Shown here piece after piece: positions 22,471-34,438 of a stretch of 50,854 bases of DNA. The DNA lies in contig NZ_BCRE01000034.1 in NCBI RefSeq assembly GCF_001552435.1, positions 1 through 50,854 on the forward strand, given 5' to 3'. Within the stretch, counting starts at the first letter, position 1; the number at the start of each line of letters is the position of its first letter. The position numbers were made by a program, and so were the translations under genes. The notes below the pieces were generated by a model. That model did not search any database. It saw nothing but the letters and a program-made list of their open reading frames with translations, and had not been told where the DNA came from. This DNA is from Kribbia dieselivorans NBRC 106261 (GTDB lineage Bacteria; Actinomycetota; Actinomycetes; Actinomycetales; Dermatophilaceae).

Positions 22471-23478
22471 TCACAGCCAGTGGCGGCGCCGGAGCATGCG
22501 GTAGATCCACCCGCACATCACGAGGATGAACGCCAACGTCACGAAGTACCCGTACTGGAACGGGTGCCCGTTGATGTCGACGGAGGCGCGCAGTTCGGGC
22601 ATGTTCTCGAAGTTCATCCCATAGATGCCCGCCACCATCGTCGGCACCGCCGCGAGCGCCGCCCACGCCGCGATCTTGCGCATGTCCTCGTTCTGCTGCA
22701 CCTGAACCAGGGTCAGGTGGGCCGAGAGGATGTCGCTGAGCAGGTTGTCGTGGTTGCTGGCCTGGTCCACCGCCAGCAGCAGGTGGTCGGAGACGTCGGC
22801 GAAGAGCCGTCGCAGCTCCGGGTCCTCGACGCGCGAGTCCTCACCGGCGAGTTCGAGCAGCGGCCGCGCCAGCGGCCCCGCCGCGTGCTTGTACTCGAGG
22901 ATCTCCCGCTTGAGTCGGTAGATCTCCTCGGTCTCTACTGAGCGACCGTCGGCGAACACCCCGACCTCGATCTCGAGCAGGTCGTTCTCGACCTCCCCCT
23001 CGATCTCCAGGTACGAGTCGACGAGGGCATCGAGCACGCCGTGGAGCACGGCGAACGGACCGCGCCGCAACAGGTGCGGCGTCGCCTGCAGGCGTTGCCG
23101 CAGCCCACCGAGCGGATGCACCTCGCCGGAGCGAACGGTGAGCACGTAGTTGTCCCCGACGACGACCTTGATGACGCCGCTCTCGATGTCCGATGACCGC
23201 TCGACGTACTCCAGGCTCGTCATCACCGCCACGACGGTGTTCTCGTAGTAGTCGATCTTGGCGCGGGCTCGCCCCGGGTCGGCGATGTCCTCGAGGGCGA
23301 GGGGATGGAGGTCGAGTTCGGTGCGCACGAACGCGAGTTCCTGCTCGTCGGGGTCCTTCAGACCCAACCACAGAAAATCCGTTGGGCGACCGGCGGAGCG
23401 CAGTGTCGCCAGTGAGTCGCTGAGGTCACCACATTCGTGACGTTCGCCGTTGAGGTAGGTCGCCTTGTCCACGATCAC
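22471..23478 (-). CDS. corA: CorA-family magnesium/divalent cation channel
   Basis: About 335 residues. The signature YGMNFENMPEL, between two C-terminal membrane helices, is the CorA selectivity motif. The large N-terminal cytoplasmic domain contains the expected long helices (VENDLLEIEVGVF, LRRLFADVSDHLLLAVDQ). It should form a pentameric Mg/Co channel. The ORF extends to 23610, but the GTG at 23478 is preferred: the family begins around here, and CACAAT lies 6 nt upstream. It is transcribed divergently from the phosphatase gene at 23531. Confidence 0.9.
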   Translation of the reverse strand: MIVDKATYLNGERHECGDLSDSLATLRSAGRPTDFLWLGLKDPDEQELAFVRTELDLHPLALEDIADPGRARAKIDYYENTVVAVMTSLEYVERSSDIESGVIKVVVGDNYVLTVRSGEVHPLGGLRQRLQATPHLLRRGPFAVLHGVLDALVDSYLEIEGEVENDLLEIEVGVFADGRSVETEEIYRLKREILEYKHAAGPLARPLLELAGEDSRVEDPELRRLFADVSDHLLLAVDQASNHDNLLSDILSAHLTLVQVQQNEDMRKIAAWAALAAVPTMVAGIYGMNFENMPELRASVDINGHPFQYGYFVTLAFILVMCGWIYRMLRRRHWL

Positions 23479-23484
23479 CGGGCC

Positions 23485-23490
23485 ATTGTG
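23485..23490 (-). promoter_or_regulatory. -10 box CACAAT for corA
   Basis: On the minus strand CACAAT ends 6 nt before the GTG at 23478. It is weaker than the TAGGNT boxes. Confidence 0.4.
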
Positions 23491-23518
23491 CCGCCTGCCG
23501 ACGTTCGGCTCGACCGCG

Positions 23519-23524
23519 TAGGCT
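23519..23524 (+). promoter_or_regulatory. -10 box TAGGCT for the histidine phosphatase gene
   Basis: TAGGCT ends 6 nt before the ATG at 23531; leaderless start. Confidence 0.6.
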
Positions 23525-23530
23525 GCCGCA

Positions 23531-24256
23531 ATGGCTACCTGCATTCTGTTGCGCCACGGTCGATCGACGGCCAACACCGCCGGGGTGCTGGCGGGGTGGA
23601 CTCCGGGCATCGCCCTGGACGATCACGGCCGTGATCAGGTGGCCGAGGTCGCCGGTCGGTTGGCCGGCGTGCCGATCTCCCTCGTCGCGGCCAGCCCCCT
23701 GCAGCGGTGCCAGGAGACCGCGGCCGTCGTGGCCGATGCGCTGCGCGTCTCGATCGAGTCGTTCGATGGTCTGGGCGAGTGCCATTACGGAGCGTGGACC
23801 GGTCGCCCCTTGAAGGATCTCGCCACCGAGGAGTTGTGGCGCACGGTGCAGGACAACCCGCACGACGCGGTCTTCCCGTCCTCGCCCGAGCACCGCGGAG
23901 AATCGTTGCGCGAGATGTACGACCGGGTCACCACGACCGTGCGAGACCTCGATGCCCGGGTCGAGGCCGAGTTCGGCGAACACGCCGTGTGGATTGCCGT
24001 CTCGCACGGCGATCCGATCAAGTCGGTCGTCGCCGACGTCGTGGGCACCGGTCTGGGCGGGTTCCAGCGCATCCACGTCGACCCGGCCTCGGCCACGGTG
24101 GTGCGCTGGGCTGGGCATCGCTCAATGCTGTTGCGCTGCAACGACACCGGCCGTTCGCTGGACAGTGTGGTGCCCCGTCGGCCCTCCGGCGGCGAGGCGG
24201 CCCGCGAGTCGGTGGCCCGCCCCGGTGATGCCGTCGTTGGCGGCGGCGCGGGCTAG
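23531..24256 (+). CDS. Histidine phosphatase (MSMEG_4193-type phosphomutase-like)
   Basis: A 241-residue member of the phosphoglycerate mutase-like superfamily. The catalytic RHG is at residues 8-10 (ILLRHGRSTAN), the acid-base Glu in LGECHYGAWTG, and the second catalytic His in VSHGDPIKSVV. The group found next to mshC in actinobacteria has been annotated as a putative phosphomutase; phosphatase activity is equally possible. The C-terminal 40 residues are low-complexity. It heads a run of same-strand genes reaching mshC, each with its own leaderless start signal or close spacing. Confidence 0.88.
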   Translation: MATCILLRHGRSTANTAGVLAGWTPGIALDDHGRDQVAEVAGRLAGVPISLVAASPLQRCQETAAVVADALRVSIESFDGLGECHYGAWTGRPLKDLATEELWRTVQDNPHDAVFPSSPEHRGESLREMYDRVTTTVRDLDARVEAEFGEHAVWIAVSHGDPIKSVVADVVGTGLGGFQRIHVDPASATVVRWAGHRSMLLRCNDTGRSLDSVVPRRPSGGEAARESVARPGDAVVGGGAG

Positions 24257-24259
24257 GGT
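24254..24259 (+). promoter_or_regulatory. -10 box TAGGGT for the DUF3090 gene
   Basis: TAGGGT overlaps the stop of the preceding gene and ends 7 nt before the ATG at 24267. Confidence 0.6.
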
Positions 24260-24266
24260 CGGTTTC

Positions 24267-24782
24267 ATGAGCGTCGTCGACTTCGACCCGCCGGAGCGCT
24301 TCGTGGCCGGCACCGTCGGACCGCCCGGACAGCGGGTGTTCTTCCTCCAGGCCTCCGACTCCAAGCGCACGGTCTCCGTGTCGCTGGAGAAGGAGCAGGT
24401 ACGCCTGCTCGGCCAACGACTCTCCGATCTGGTCGGCCGACTGCCCGAGGCACCGGCCATCGACGAGGCCGCGAAGGTCCTCGTCGACAACGACCCGCTG
24501 ACCTCGCCGATCGAGGACGAGTTCCGGGTCGACACGCTGGCCCTGTCGTGGGACCAGTCCAGACACGTCATCGTGGTCGAGGCGTTCGACTCGGATCCGG
24601 AGGAGACCGCCGACGCGGGGGTGCAGTCGCTGCGGGTCACGCTCTCCCCACGCCACGCCCTGGCCTTCGCCCGCCGGTGCGACAGCGTCGTGCGGGCCGG
24701 GCGACCCAACTGCCCGTTCTGCAGCCTGCCGCTGGATCCGCAGGGTCACATCTGCCCACGCGCCAACGGGTACCGGCGCTGA
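24267..24782 (+). CDS. DUF3090-family protein
   Basis: A 171-residue protein. It begins MSVVDFDPPERFVAGTVG and has a central VFFLQASDSKRTVSVSLEK. It ends with CPFCSLPLDPQGHICP, an apparent zinc-ribbon remnant with three cysteines and a histidine. The family has no proven function. It occurs in actinobacteria between the histidine phosphatase and the SCO1664-type gene, as here, which suggests a shared unknown process near mycothiol synthesis. The start is placed by the TAGGGT box. Confidence 0.88.
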   Translation: MSVVDFDPPERFVAGTVGPPGQRVFFLQASDSKRTVSVSLEKEQVRLLGQRLSDLVGRLPEAPAIDEAAKVLVDNDPLTSPIEDEFRVDTLALSWDQSRHVIVVEAFDSDPEETADAGVQSLRVTLSPRHALAFARRCDSVVRAGRPNCPFCSLPLDPQGHICPRANGYRR

Positions 24783-24811
24783 GCGGGCCGCCCACCGCCG
24801 ACCGCGGCTCG

Positions 24812-25600
24812 ATGCCTGACGTGGACCTCACCGCGCTCCTGACCCACGGGACCCTCACGGTCGTGGGTCGGTTGGTCGACGCCTCCAATCTCGCCCTCCT
24901 CGTCGACGTCGCCGGTGACGGAGCGTCGTGCCGCGCCATCTACAAGCCCGAGGTCGGGGAGAAGCCGTTGTGGGACTTCCCGACCGGGGGACTGGCCCGT
25001 CGGGAGCGTGCCGCGTGGTTGGTCTCGGCGGCGGGTGGATGGCAGATCGTCCCGCCGACCGTGCTGCGCTCCGGCCCGTATGGCGAGGGGTCGGTGCAGG
25101 TGTGGATCGGGGAGGACCCGCAGGAGCCGTGTCCCTCACCGGTGGAGGTCGTGGCCGCCGACCGCGTGCCGGACGGCGTCATTGCGGTGCTGTCGGGGGA
25201 GGACGAGCAGGGCCGACCCGTGGTCGTGACCCATGCCGACGATCCTCGGGTCGCGGCGGTCGCGGTGTTCGACGCCATCATCAACAACAGCGACCGCAAG
25301 GGCGGGCACCTGCTCGACCACGACGGGCACCTGTGGGGCATCGACCACGGGGTGTGCTTCCACGCCGACGACAAACTGCGCACGGTGCTGTGGGGGTGGG
25401 CCGGCGAACCGCTGCCGGCGGCCGAGGTGCGCCGGCTGACCGACCTCGACGGGTGGCTGCGGTCGACCGACGATCTGGACGACCTGTTGACGGTGCCCGA
25501 GGTCTCCGCCCTCAAGGCGCGGGTGGCGCGACTGCTGCGTACGGGGGCCTTCCCGGTGCCGTCGGGAGACTGGCCGTCGGTGCCGTGGCCGCCGTTGTGA
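24812..25600 (+). CDS. SCO1664-family protein (kinase-like fold)
   Basis: A 262-residue protein. The kinase-like signs are ASCRAIYKPEVGEKPLWDFP (nucleotide-binding Lys), AVFDAIINNSDRKGGHLL (catalytic Asp/Asn loop) and HLWGIDHGVCFH (metal-binding Asp). The same arrangement is seen in PI3/4-kinase-like and HipA-like proteins, so ATP-dependent phosphorylation is plausible but unproven. The ATG at 24812 lies 30 nt after the DUF3090 stop. It precedes mshC and belongs to the conserved set phosphatase - DUF3090 - SCO1664 - mshC. Confidence 0.85.
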   Translation: MPDVDLTALLTHGTLTVVGRLVDASNLALLVDVAGDGASCRAIYKPEVGEKPLWDFPTGGLARRERAAWLVSAAGGWQIVPPTVLRSGPYGEGSVQVWIGEDPQEPCPSPVEVVAADRVPDGVIAVLSGEDEQGRPVVVTHADDPRVAAVAVFDAIINNSDRKGGHLLDHDGHLWGIDHGVCFHADDKLRTVLWGWAGEPLPAAEVRRLTDLDGWLRSTDDLDDLLTVPEVSALKARVARLLRTGAFPVPSGDWPSVPWPPL

Positions 25601-25611
25601 TGAAGCGCCGC

Positions 25612-25617
25612 TAGTCT
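25612..25617 (+). promoter_or_regulatory. -10 box TAGTCT for mshC
   Basis: TAGTCT ends 6 nt before the GTG at 25624, which favours that start over the in-frame GTG at 25618. Confidence 0.55.
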
Positions 25618-25623
25618 GTGTCG

Positions 25624-26871
25624 GTGAAGACATGGCCGCAGACCTCCATCCCCGAACTCCCTGGGACCGGAGTCCCGCCCCGCATCTTCGATACCCCGTC
25701 CGGCACCGTCCGGCCCGTGGACGCCGGCCCGACCGCCACGATGTATGTCTGCGGGGTCACGCCGTACGACACCACCCACCTGGGCCACGCGGCCACCTAC
25801 GTCACGTTCGACATCCTCAACCGGGCGCTGCGCGATGCCGGTCACGAGGTGCGTTACGTGCAGAACGTCACCGACGTCGACGACCCGCTGCTCGAGCGGG
25901 CCACGCGCGACGGGGTGCACTGGACCGATCTCGCGCGCGATCAGATCACGCTCTTCCACGAGGACATGACCGATCTGGCCGTGCTGCCGCCGGAGCACTA
26001 CGTCGGTGTGGTCGAGGCGATGCAGCTCGTCATCGACGCGGTCGACGCCCTCACGGCCGCCGGAGCGACGTACGCGGTGGCCAACGACGACACCTGCCAC
26101 GGCCCGGACCTGTACCTCGACCTCGCGAAGGCCTCCACGCTGGGGTCCGTCAGCCAGTGGTCGCGGGAGGACATGCTCGGTGTCTTCGGCGAGCGCGGCG
26201 GCGACCCGGGTCGGCCGGGCAAGCGCGACAAGCTGGACCCGCTGCTCTGGCGGGCTCAGCGCGATGGGGAACCCTCCTGGGAGGGCGGCGATCTCGGCCC
26301 GGGGCGGCCGGGGTGGCACATCGAGTGCACCGCCATCGCGCTGCACTTCCTCGGGAAGTCCTTCGACATCCAGGGCGGTGGGGCCGACCTCGTGTTCCCG
26401 CACCACGAGATGTCGTCGGCGCAGGCCGAATGCCTGGGCACCCACCCGTTCGCCCGTCGGTTCGTGCACCAGGCGCTGCTGTCGTACGACGGACACAAGA
26501 TGAGCAAGTCGCGCGGCAACCTCGTGCGCGTCTCCCAGTTGCGCGCGCAGGGGGCCGACAGCGTGGCCATCCGGATGGCGCTGCTGCGCCACCACTACCG
26601 TACGGAGTGGGAGTGGGTGGACGCGGACCTGACGAACGCCGAGTCCGCGTTGGCGCGGTGGCGGCAGGCCGTCTCGGTCAACACCGCTCCGGACGCCGAG
26701 GCGCTGCTCGTCGATCTGCGCGCGGCGATCGCCGACGATCTTGACACCCCGAAGGCCCTCGCCGCGATCGACCACTGGGTCGACACGTGTCTGACCTCCG
26801 GCGGGCACAACCCGACCGCTCCCGGTCTGGTGGCCCGCATGTGCGACGCCCTGCTGGGGCTGCGCCTCTGA
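25624..26871 (+). CDS. mshC: Mycothiol cysteine ligase (Cys-GlcN-Ins synthase)
   Basis: A 415-residue enzyme derived from cysteinyl-tRNA synthetase. It has CGVTPYDTTHLGHAATYV, combining the zinc-site Cys and the HIGH-like motif, GWHIECTAIAL with FDIQGGGADLVFPHHE (zinc and substrate site), and KMSKSRGN. The anticodon-binding domain of CysS is absent, and the N terminus IFDTPSGTVRPVDAG is MshC-like. It ligates cysteine to glucosaminyl-inositol in mycothiol synthesis, the actinobacterial counterpart of glutathione. The maleylpyruvate-isomerase-like protein at 37732 belongs to a family with mycothiol-dependent members. Confidence 0.96.
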   Translation: MKTWPQTSIPELPGTGVPPRIFDTPSGTVRPVDAGPTATMYVCGVTPYDTTHLGHAATYVTFDILNRALRDAGHEVRYVQNVTDVDDPLLERATRDGVHWTDLARDQITLFHEDMTDLAVLPPEHYVGVVEAMQLVIDAVDALTAAGATYAVANDDTCHGPDLYLDLAKASTLGSVSQWSREDMLGVFGERGGDPGRPGKRDKLDPLLWRAQRDGEPSWEGGDLGPGRPGWHIECTAIALHFLGKSFDIQGGGADLVFPHHEMSSAQAECLGTHPFARRFVHQALLSYDGHKMSKSRGNLVRVSQLRAQGADSVAIRMALLRHHYRTEWEWVDADLTNAESALARWRQAVSVNTAPDAEALLVDLRAAIADDLDTPKALAAIDHWVDTCLTSGGHNPTAPGLVARMCDALLGLRL

Positions 26872-26935
26872 TCCTGCGGGATCCCGGTCGGGAGTGCCCA
26901 GGTCTGGGGTGCTCCCGTCGGGCCGCTCGGTGGGC

Positions 26936-27811
26936 CTATGACCGGGCGGTCGGCGGTTCCTTGCCGCCGCTGTCATCGTCATGCCGGCGCAGGTACCGCT
27001 CGAACTCCTTGGCGATGGCGTCCCCGCTGGCCTCGGGCAGCCCGGCGGTGTCCTGAGCCTGTTCCAGGGCCTCGACGTACTCGTGCACCTCGTCGTCCTC
27101 GTTGGCCAGCTCGGTGATCGTCGCCTCCCACTCCTGGGACTGCTCGACGAGGTCGAGGCGGTCGATGGGCACCGCGATGAGCCGCTCCAGCGTCTCGATG
27201 AGCGCGAGCACCGCCTTCGGGCTGGCGCCGTGCCCGGCGTAGTGCGGCACCGCCGCCCAGCTGGAGATCGCCGTGATCCCGGCCTGCACGGCCGCCTCGG
27301 CGATGACCCCGACGATGCCGGTGGGTCCTTCGTAGCTCGCCCGGTCGAGGTCGAAGCGATGCACCGTGGCCTCGTCGTCGGCGTACGACGTGACCGGGAT
27401 CGGCCGAGTGTGCGCGACGTCGGCCATGAGCGCGCCGAGCAGGATCATCGTGTCGGCGCCGAACTCGGTGGCGAAGGAGATCAGTTCGAGGGCGAAGGCG
27501 CGCCACCGGAAGGACGGCTCCACGCCGCGCACGAGGATGAGATCACGGGGCAGGTCCGGGTGCTGCACCACGTGGATCCGGGTGGTGCGCCAGTGGATGC
27601 GCCGTTCGCCGTTCTCGGTGTAGACCCGCGGGCGATTGACCTGAAAGTCGTAGTAGTCCTCGGGGTCGAGCACGGCCACCGGTTGGGCGTCCCACAGGTC
27701 GGCCATGTGCTCGACCACCCCGGTGGCCGCTTCGCCGGCGTCGTTCCAGCCTTCGAAGGCGAGGATCATGACCGGGTCACGCAGCTCTGGCACATCCTCG
27801 ACTTCGATCAT
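26936..27811 (-). CDS. PAC2-family protein
   Basis: A 291-residue protein of the proteasome-assembly-chaperone 2 (PAC2) fold. Marks are LRDPVMILAFEGWNDAGEAA at the N terminus, a central LILVRGVEPSFRWRAF, and AVPHYAGHGASPKAVLALIE. The ATG at 27811 is 7 nt after a TAGACT box; the ORF upstream of it is a shadow of the divergent gene. In eukaryotes the fold helps assemble proteasomes. In actinobacteria it lies near, but not inside, the Pup-proteasome cluster, and its role is unproven. About 60 nt with an imperfect hairpin separate its end from mshC. Confidence 0.88.
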   Translation of the reverse strand: MIEVEDVPELRDPVMILAFEGWNDAGEAATGVVEHMADLWDAQPVAVLDPEDYYDFQVNRPRVYTENGERRIHWRTTRIHVVQHPDLPRDLILVRGVEPSFRWRAFALELISFATEFGADTMILLGALMADVAHTRPIPVTSYADDEATVHRFDLDRASYEGPTGIVGVIAEAAVQAGITAISSWAAVPHYAGHGASPKAVLALIETLERLIAVPIDRLDLVEQSQEWEATITELANEDDEVHEYVEALEQAQDTAGLPEASGDAIAKEFERYLRRHDDDSGGKEPPTARS

Positions 27812-27818
27812 GTTCTCG

Positions 27819-27824
27819 AGTCTA
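27819..27824 (-). promoter_or_regulatory. -10 box TAGACT for the PAC2 gene
   Basis: On the minus strand TAGACT ends 7 nt before the ATG at 27811. Confidence 0.6.
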
Positions 27825-27837
27825 TGCGCGCCACGCC

Positions 27838-27843
27838 TAGACT
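27838..27843 (+). promoter_or_regulatory. -10 box TAGACT for the HAD phosphatase gene
   Basis: TAGACT ends 7 nt before the ATG at 27851. Only 13 bp separate it from the identical, opposite box of the PAC2 gene. Confidence 0.6.
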
Positions 27844-27850
27844 CCCTGAC

Positions 27851-28564
27851 ATGCCCGAGATCGACGTTGCCGCCACGATGTCCCCCGCCACCTCGGGTGG
27901 CCCGGCCCGCCCAGCGGCCGTGCTGTGGGACATGGACGGCACGCTCGTCGACACCGAGCCGTACTGGATCAACGCCGAGCGCGAACTCGTCGAGGGCGCG
28001 GGCGGGGTCTGGAGCGACGAACTGGCCCACCAGCTCGTCGGCAACGACCTCATGGTGTCGGCGCGGTTCATCCTCGACAACTCACCGCTCGAGATGGATC
28101 CGGTCGACGTCGTCGAGGCCCTGCTCGCCCGTGTCATCGACCAGGTGCGCGGGCACGTGCCGTGGCGTCCCGGCGCGAAGGAACTCCTCGAGGCCCTCCA
28201 CGCCGACGGAGTCCCGTGCGCGCTCGTGACGATGTCGTGGCGCTCCCTGGCCGAGGCGGTCGTCGAGGCCCTGCCGGCCGGGTGGTTCGTCGCCCTCGTG
28301 ACCGGCGACGAGGTCACCCACGGCAAGCCTCACCCGGAGCCCTACCTGCGCGGCGCCGAGGTGCTCGGCGTCGCGCCGGGCTCATGTGTGGCCCTCGAGG
28401 ACAGCCCCACCGGCGTGCGCTCGGCCACCACGGCGGGAGTGCCGACGATCGCGATCCCGCACATCGTCGACATCCCCGTCCTGCCGGGCTCCGTGAAGGT
28501 CCCCACCCTCGTCGGTCTGACCCCGGCCGACCTGCTGCCGACCGTCGCCGGCGCCCACATCTGA
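27851..28564 (+). CDS. HAD-superfamily hydrolase (beta-phosphoglucomutase/phosphatase-like)
   Basis: A 237-residue HAD enzyme. Motif I is WDMDGTLVDTEPYWINAE (nucleophile Asp and acid-base Asp), motif II lies in ALVTMSW, motif III includes the Lys of HGKPHPEPYL, and motif IV is ALEDSPTGVRSA. The helical cap after motif I makes it a subfamily I member, like phosphoglucomutases and sugar-phosphate phosphatases; a substrate cannot be given. The start lies 7 nt after TAGACT. Its 3' end is convergent with the nuclease gene, separated by 22 nt. Confidence 0.9.
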   Translation: MPEIDVAATMSPATSGGPARPAAVLWDMDGTLVDTEPYWINAERELVEGAGGVWSDELAHQLVGNDLMVSARFILDNSPLEMDPVDVVEALLARVIDQVRGHVPWRPGAKELLEALHADGVPCALVTMSWRSLAEAVVEALPAGWFVALVTGDEVTHGKPHPEPYLRGAEVLGVAPGSCVALEDSPTGVRSATTAGVPTIAIPHIVDIPVLPGSVKVPTLVGLTPADLLPTVAGAHI

Positions 28565-28586
28565 CCCGAATCGACCGGTCCGGACG

Positions 28587-29432
28587 TCAGTCGGTCGGGC
28601 CGTCCGGCACCCCCGTCGCCGCCGGATCCACCGCCAACTCGGCGGCGTGATCGGGCAGCGGCGGGGGAGTGCCACCCCACTCCGGACAGAACTCGCGGAA
28701 GTCGCACCAGTCGCACAACCGCGAACGACGCGGCCGCCAGTCACCGGACTGCGCCGCGCGCGTGATCGCCTCCCAGACCGCCTTGACGTTGCGTTCGATG
28801 CCGCGCAGATCGTGCTCGTCGGGCTGGTAGCGCACGATCTCGCCGTTGCCGAGGTAGACCAGCTGCAGCATGGCCGGGATCCGCCCGTGCAGCCGCCACA
28901 GCACGAGGGCGTAGAACTTCATCTGGAACAGCGCCTTGGCCTCGAACAACTCCGAGGGAGACCGGCCAGTCTTGTAATCGACGACCCGCATCGCTCCGTC
29001 GGGGGCAACGTCGAGTCGATCGACGAAACCGCGCAGGACCAGCCCGTCGACGTCGGCCTCGACGTACAGTTCCCGCTCGGCCGGCTCCAGTCGCGTCGGA
29101 TCCTCCAAGGTGAACCAGCGCCGCACGAGCGCCTCGGCGTCAGCAAACCACGTCGCCTCGTCGAGCGCCTCGTCATCGAGGATCATCTGGGCGAGCTCCG
29201 GCTCCTCCTCGACCATCCGTGCCCACTCGGGGGCGAGCAACTCCACCGCCGCGGTCGGGGTCCGCTCACCGGCGGGCAGGTCGAACAATCGCTCCAGGGC
29301 CGCATGCACGAGCGTGCCCCGCGCGGCCGCCGGGCTCGGTGCCGTCGCGAGTCGATCGATCACCCGGAACCGGTACAGCAGTGGGCACTGCTTGAAATCC
29401 GCCGCGCGGCTGGGGGAGAGGGCCTTGACCAT
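28587..29432 (-). CDS. RecB/Cas4-like PD-(D/E)XK nuclease with Fe-S cysteines
   Basis: A 281-residue nuclease of the RecB C-terminal family. The active-site core is VLRGFVDRLD and MRVVDYKTGRSPSE (Asp and Lys). Cys16 (ADFKQCPLLYRF) together with the late cysteines of LCDWCDFREFCPEW forms the four-cysteine iron-sulfur clasp known from AddB and Cas4. It is likely a single-strand exonuclease in DNA repair; no CRISPR locus is nearby. The start is the ATG at 29432, 7 nt after TAGATT. An equivalent gene is common near metH and the proteasome genes in actinobacteria. Confidence 0.9.
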   Translation of the reverse strand: MVKALSPSRAADFKQCPLLYRFRVIDRLATAPSPAAARGTLVHAALERLFDLPAGERTPTAAVELLAPEWARMVEEEPELAQMILDDEALDEATWFADAEALVRRWFTLEDPTRLEPAERELYVEADVDGLVLRGFVDRLDVAPDGAMRVVDYKTGRSPSELFEAKALFQMKFYALVLWRLHGRIPAMLQLVYLGNGEIVRYQPDEHDLRGIERNVKAVWEAITRAAQSGDWRPRRSRLCDWCDFREFCPEWGGTPPPLPDHAAELAVDPAATGVPDGPTD

Positions 29433-29439
29433 GCCTGCC

Positions 29440-29445
29440 AATCTA
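29440..29445 (-). promoter_or_regulatory. -10 box TAGATT for the RecB-like nuclease gene
   Basis: On the minus strand TAGATT ends 7 nt before the ATG at 29432. Confidence 0.55.
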
Positions 29446-29456
29446 GGTGGGACGAC

Positions 29457-29492
29457 CGACAACGCCCGGCGGCCATCCACCGGGCGTTGTCG
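29457..29492 (-). terminator. Terminator after metH
   Basis: A perfect 13-bp stem (29457-29469 with 29480-29492) around a 10-nt loop lies just past the metH stop codon and upstream of the nuclease -10 box. Confidence 0.7.
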
Positions 29493-29515
29493 ACTGAACG
29501 GATACCGAGCGCAGT

Positions 29516-33253
<3,738 letters not shown>

Positions 33254-33259
33254 CGGGCC

Positions 33260-33265
33260 AGTATC
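33260..33265 (-). promoter_or_regulatory. -10 box GATACT for metH
   Basis: On the minus strand GATACT ends 6 nt before the ATG at 33253. There is no room for a regulated 5' leader. Confidence 0.45.
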
Positions 33266-33276
33266 GCAAAGCGGGA

Positions 33277-33282
33277 TAGGGT
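33277..33282 (+). promoter_or_regulatory. -10 box TAGGGT for the site-2 protease gene
   Basis: TAGGGT ends 6 nt before the ATG at 33289. It is 11 bp from the opposite metH box. Confidence 0.6.
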
Positions 33283-33288
33283 CGAGCC

Positions 33289-34383
33289 ATGTCATCTCGC
33301 GACCCCGGCGCACCCCGAGGCCTGCGACTGGGCAGCCTGCGTGGGGTCCCGGTCTATCTGGGGTGGACGTGGCTGATCTTCGCGGCCGTCGTCATCGTCA
33401 TCGTCGGGCAGTCGTTCGGCGGTGGTGGCCTCCTCGGCTACCTCGTCGGGCTGGGCTACGCCGTGCTCCTGCTGGTCACCGTCCTCGTGCATGAGGCGGC
33501 ACACGCGCTGACCGCGCAGTGGGCAGGTCTGAAGGTGTACCGGGTGGTGGCCGACCTGTGGGGCGGGCACACGACGTACGAACCGGGCAACGCCGGGCCG
33601 GGCAAGTCCGCGCTCATCGCCGCCGCCGGTCCCTTGGCCAACGTCGCCCTGGGTTTGATCGCCCTGGCGGTGCTGCCGCTGATGCCCAACGGAGTCGCGC
33701 GGTATCTCGTCGGTGGGTTCGCCTTCCTCAACTTCATCCTCGCCGCGTTCAACCTGCTGCCCGGTCTACCGCTGGACGGCGGGCAACTCGTGCAAGCGCT
33801 GGTCTGGCGCGTCACCGGCGACCGCAACATGGGCCTCATCGTCGCCGGGTGGACCGGACGCCTCGTCACCCTCGCCGTGCTGGCCGCGTGGGTGCTGGTG
33901 CCGCTGGCCCAGGGACGCCAGTTGGACACGTCCATCATCTGGGTCGTCCTCATCGGGATGTTCATGTGGTCCGGGGCGACGATGGCGATCAAGCAGGGCA
34001 CCGTGCTCCGCCGGGTGGGGAAGGCCGCACTGGGCCAGGTCATGACACCGGCGGTGGCGATCCCTTCGGATCTCAGTGTGGCCCGGGCCATGACGGCACC
34101 CGGCGTCCCCGTCGTGCTCGAGGGGCTGGGTCGCCCCTACGCGCTGCTCGACCAGAACGCCGTTTCAGCCGTGCCCGAGCACCTGCGCGACACCACCCCG
34201 GTCACGGCGGTCAGCACGCCGCAACCGCTGGGGTGGGTGGTCGAGGCCGACCCCGCCCAAGGCGTCGAACAGGTCATCCCGGCCCTGCAGGGCGAGCCCA
34301 ACGTCGTCGTCGTGACCCAGCACGGCCACGTCGTCGGCCTGGTCACCGTCGGCGACGTCAACCGCGTCATCTCCGGGCGATGA
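33289..34383 (+). CDS. Site-2 protease family (M50) membrane metalloprotease
   Basis: A 364-residue intramembrane protease. The zinc motif HEAAH is at residues 68-72, and the third ligand lies in [11 protein letters not shown] (Asp163). About six membrane helices fill residues 25-235. The C-terminal third is soluble, with a degenerate CBS-like layout ([17 protein letters not shown], then [19 protein letters not shown]). Such proteases cut membrane-bound regulators; the substrate is unknown. The gene is leaderless and lies before trmI and the proteasome genes, a common actinobacterial order. Confidence 0.9.
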   Translation: MSSRDPGAPRGLRLGSLRGVPVYLGWTWLIFAAVVIVIVGQSFGGGGLLGYLVGLGYAVLLLVTVLVHEAAHALTAQWAGLKVYRVVADLWGGHTTYEPGNAGPGKSALIAAAGPLANVALGLIALAVLPLMPNGVARYLVGGFAFLNFILAAFNLLPGLPLDGGQLVQALVWRVTGDRNMGLIVAGWTGRLVTLAVLAAWVLVPLAQGRQLDTSIIWVVLIGMFMWSGATMAIKQGTVLRRVGKAALGQVMTPAVAIPSDLSVARAMTAPGVPVVLEGLGRPYALLDQNAVSAVPEHLRDTTPVTAVSTPQPLGWVVEADPAQGVEQVIPALQGEPNVVVVTQHGHVVGLVTVGDVNRVISGR

Positions 34384-34424
34384 CCCGACCCGCGCGGCGC
34401 GACCGCCATCGGCCGGACCTGGCC

Positions 34425-34430
34425 TAGACT
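34425..34430 (+). promoter_or_regulatory. -10 box TAGACT for trmI
   Basis: TAGACT ends 8 nt before the ATG at 34439. Confidence 0.55.
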
Positions 34431-34438
34431 CGCCCGTC

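Noticed and set aside
26872-26935. Terminator between mshC and the PAC2 gene
   Set aside because: GGGAG/CTCCC arms exist, but the stem has an internal mismatch of two bases and no T-tract, so it is too weak to list as a feature.
24940-26982. Open frame of 680 codons on the minus strand opposite mshC and the SCO1664-type gene
   Set aside because: Both plus-strand genes have full family motifs. The minus frame has no domain signature and an Arg/Gly/Val-rich composition.
28587-29432. Cas4 nuclease as a sign of a CRISPR system
   Set aside because: The four-cysteine RecB-like nuclease is a common stand-alone actinobacterial gene here; I saw no repeat-spacer array or other cas gene in the window.
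33254-33288. Cobalamin riboswitch upstream of metH
   Set aside because: The gap to the divergent gene is 35 nt, far too short for this riboswitch class, and the start appears leaderless.
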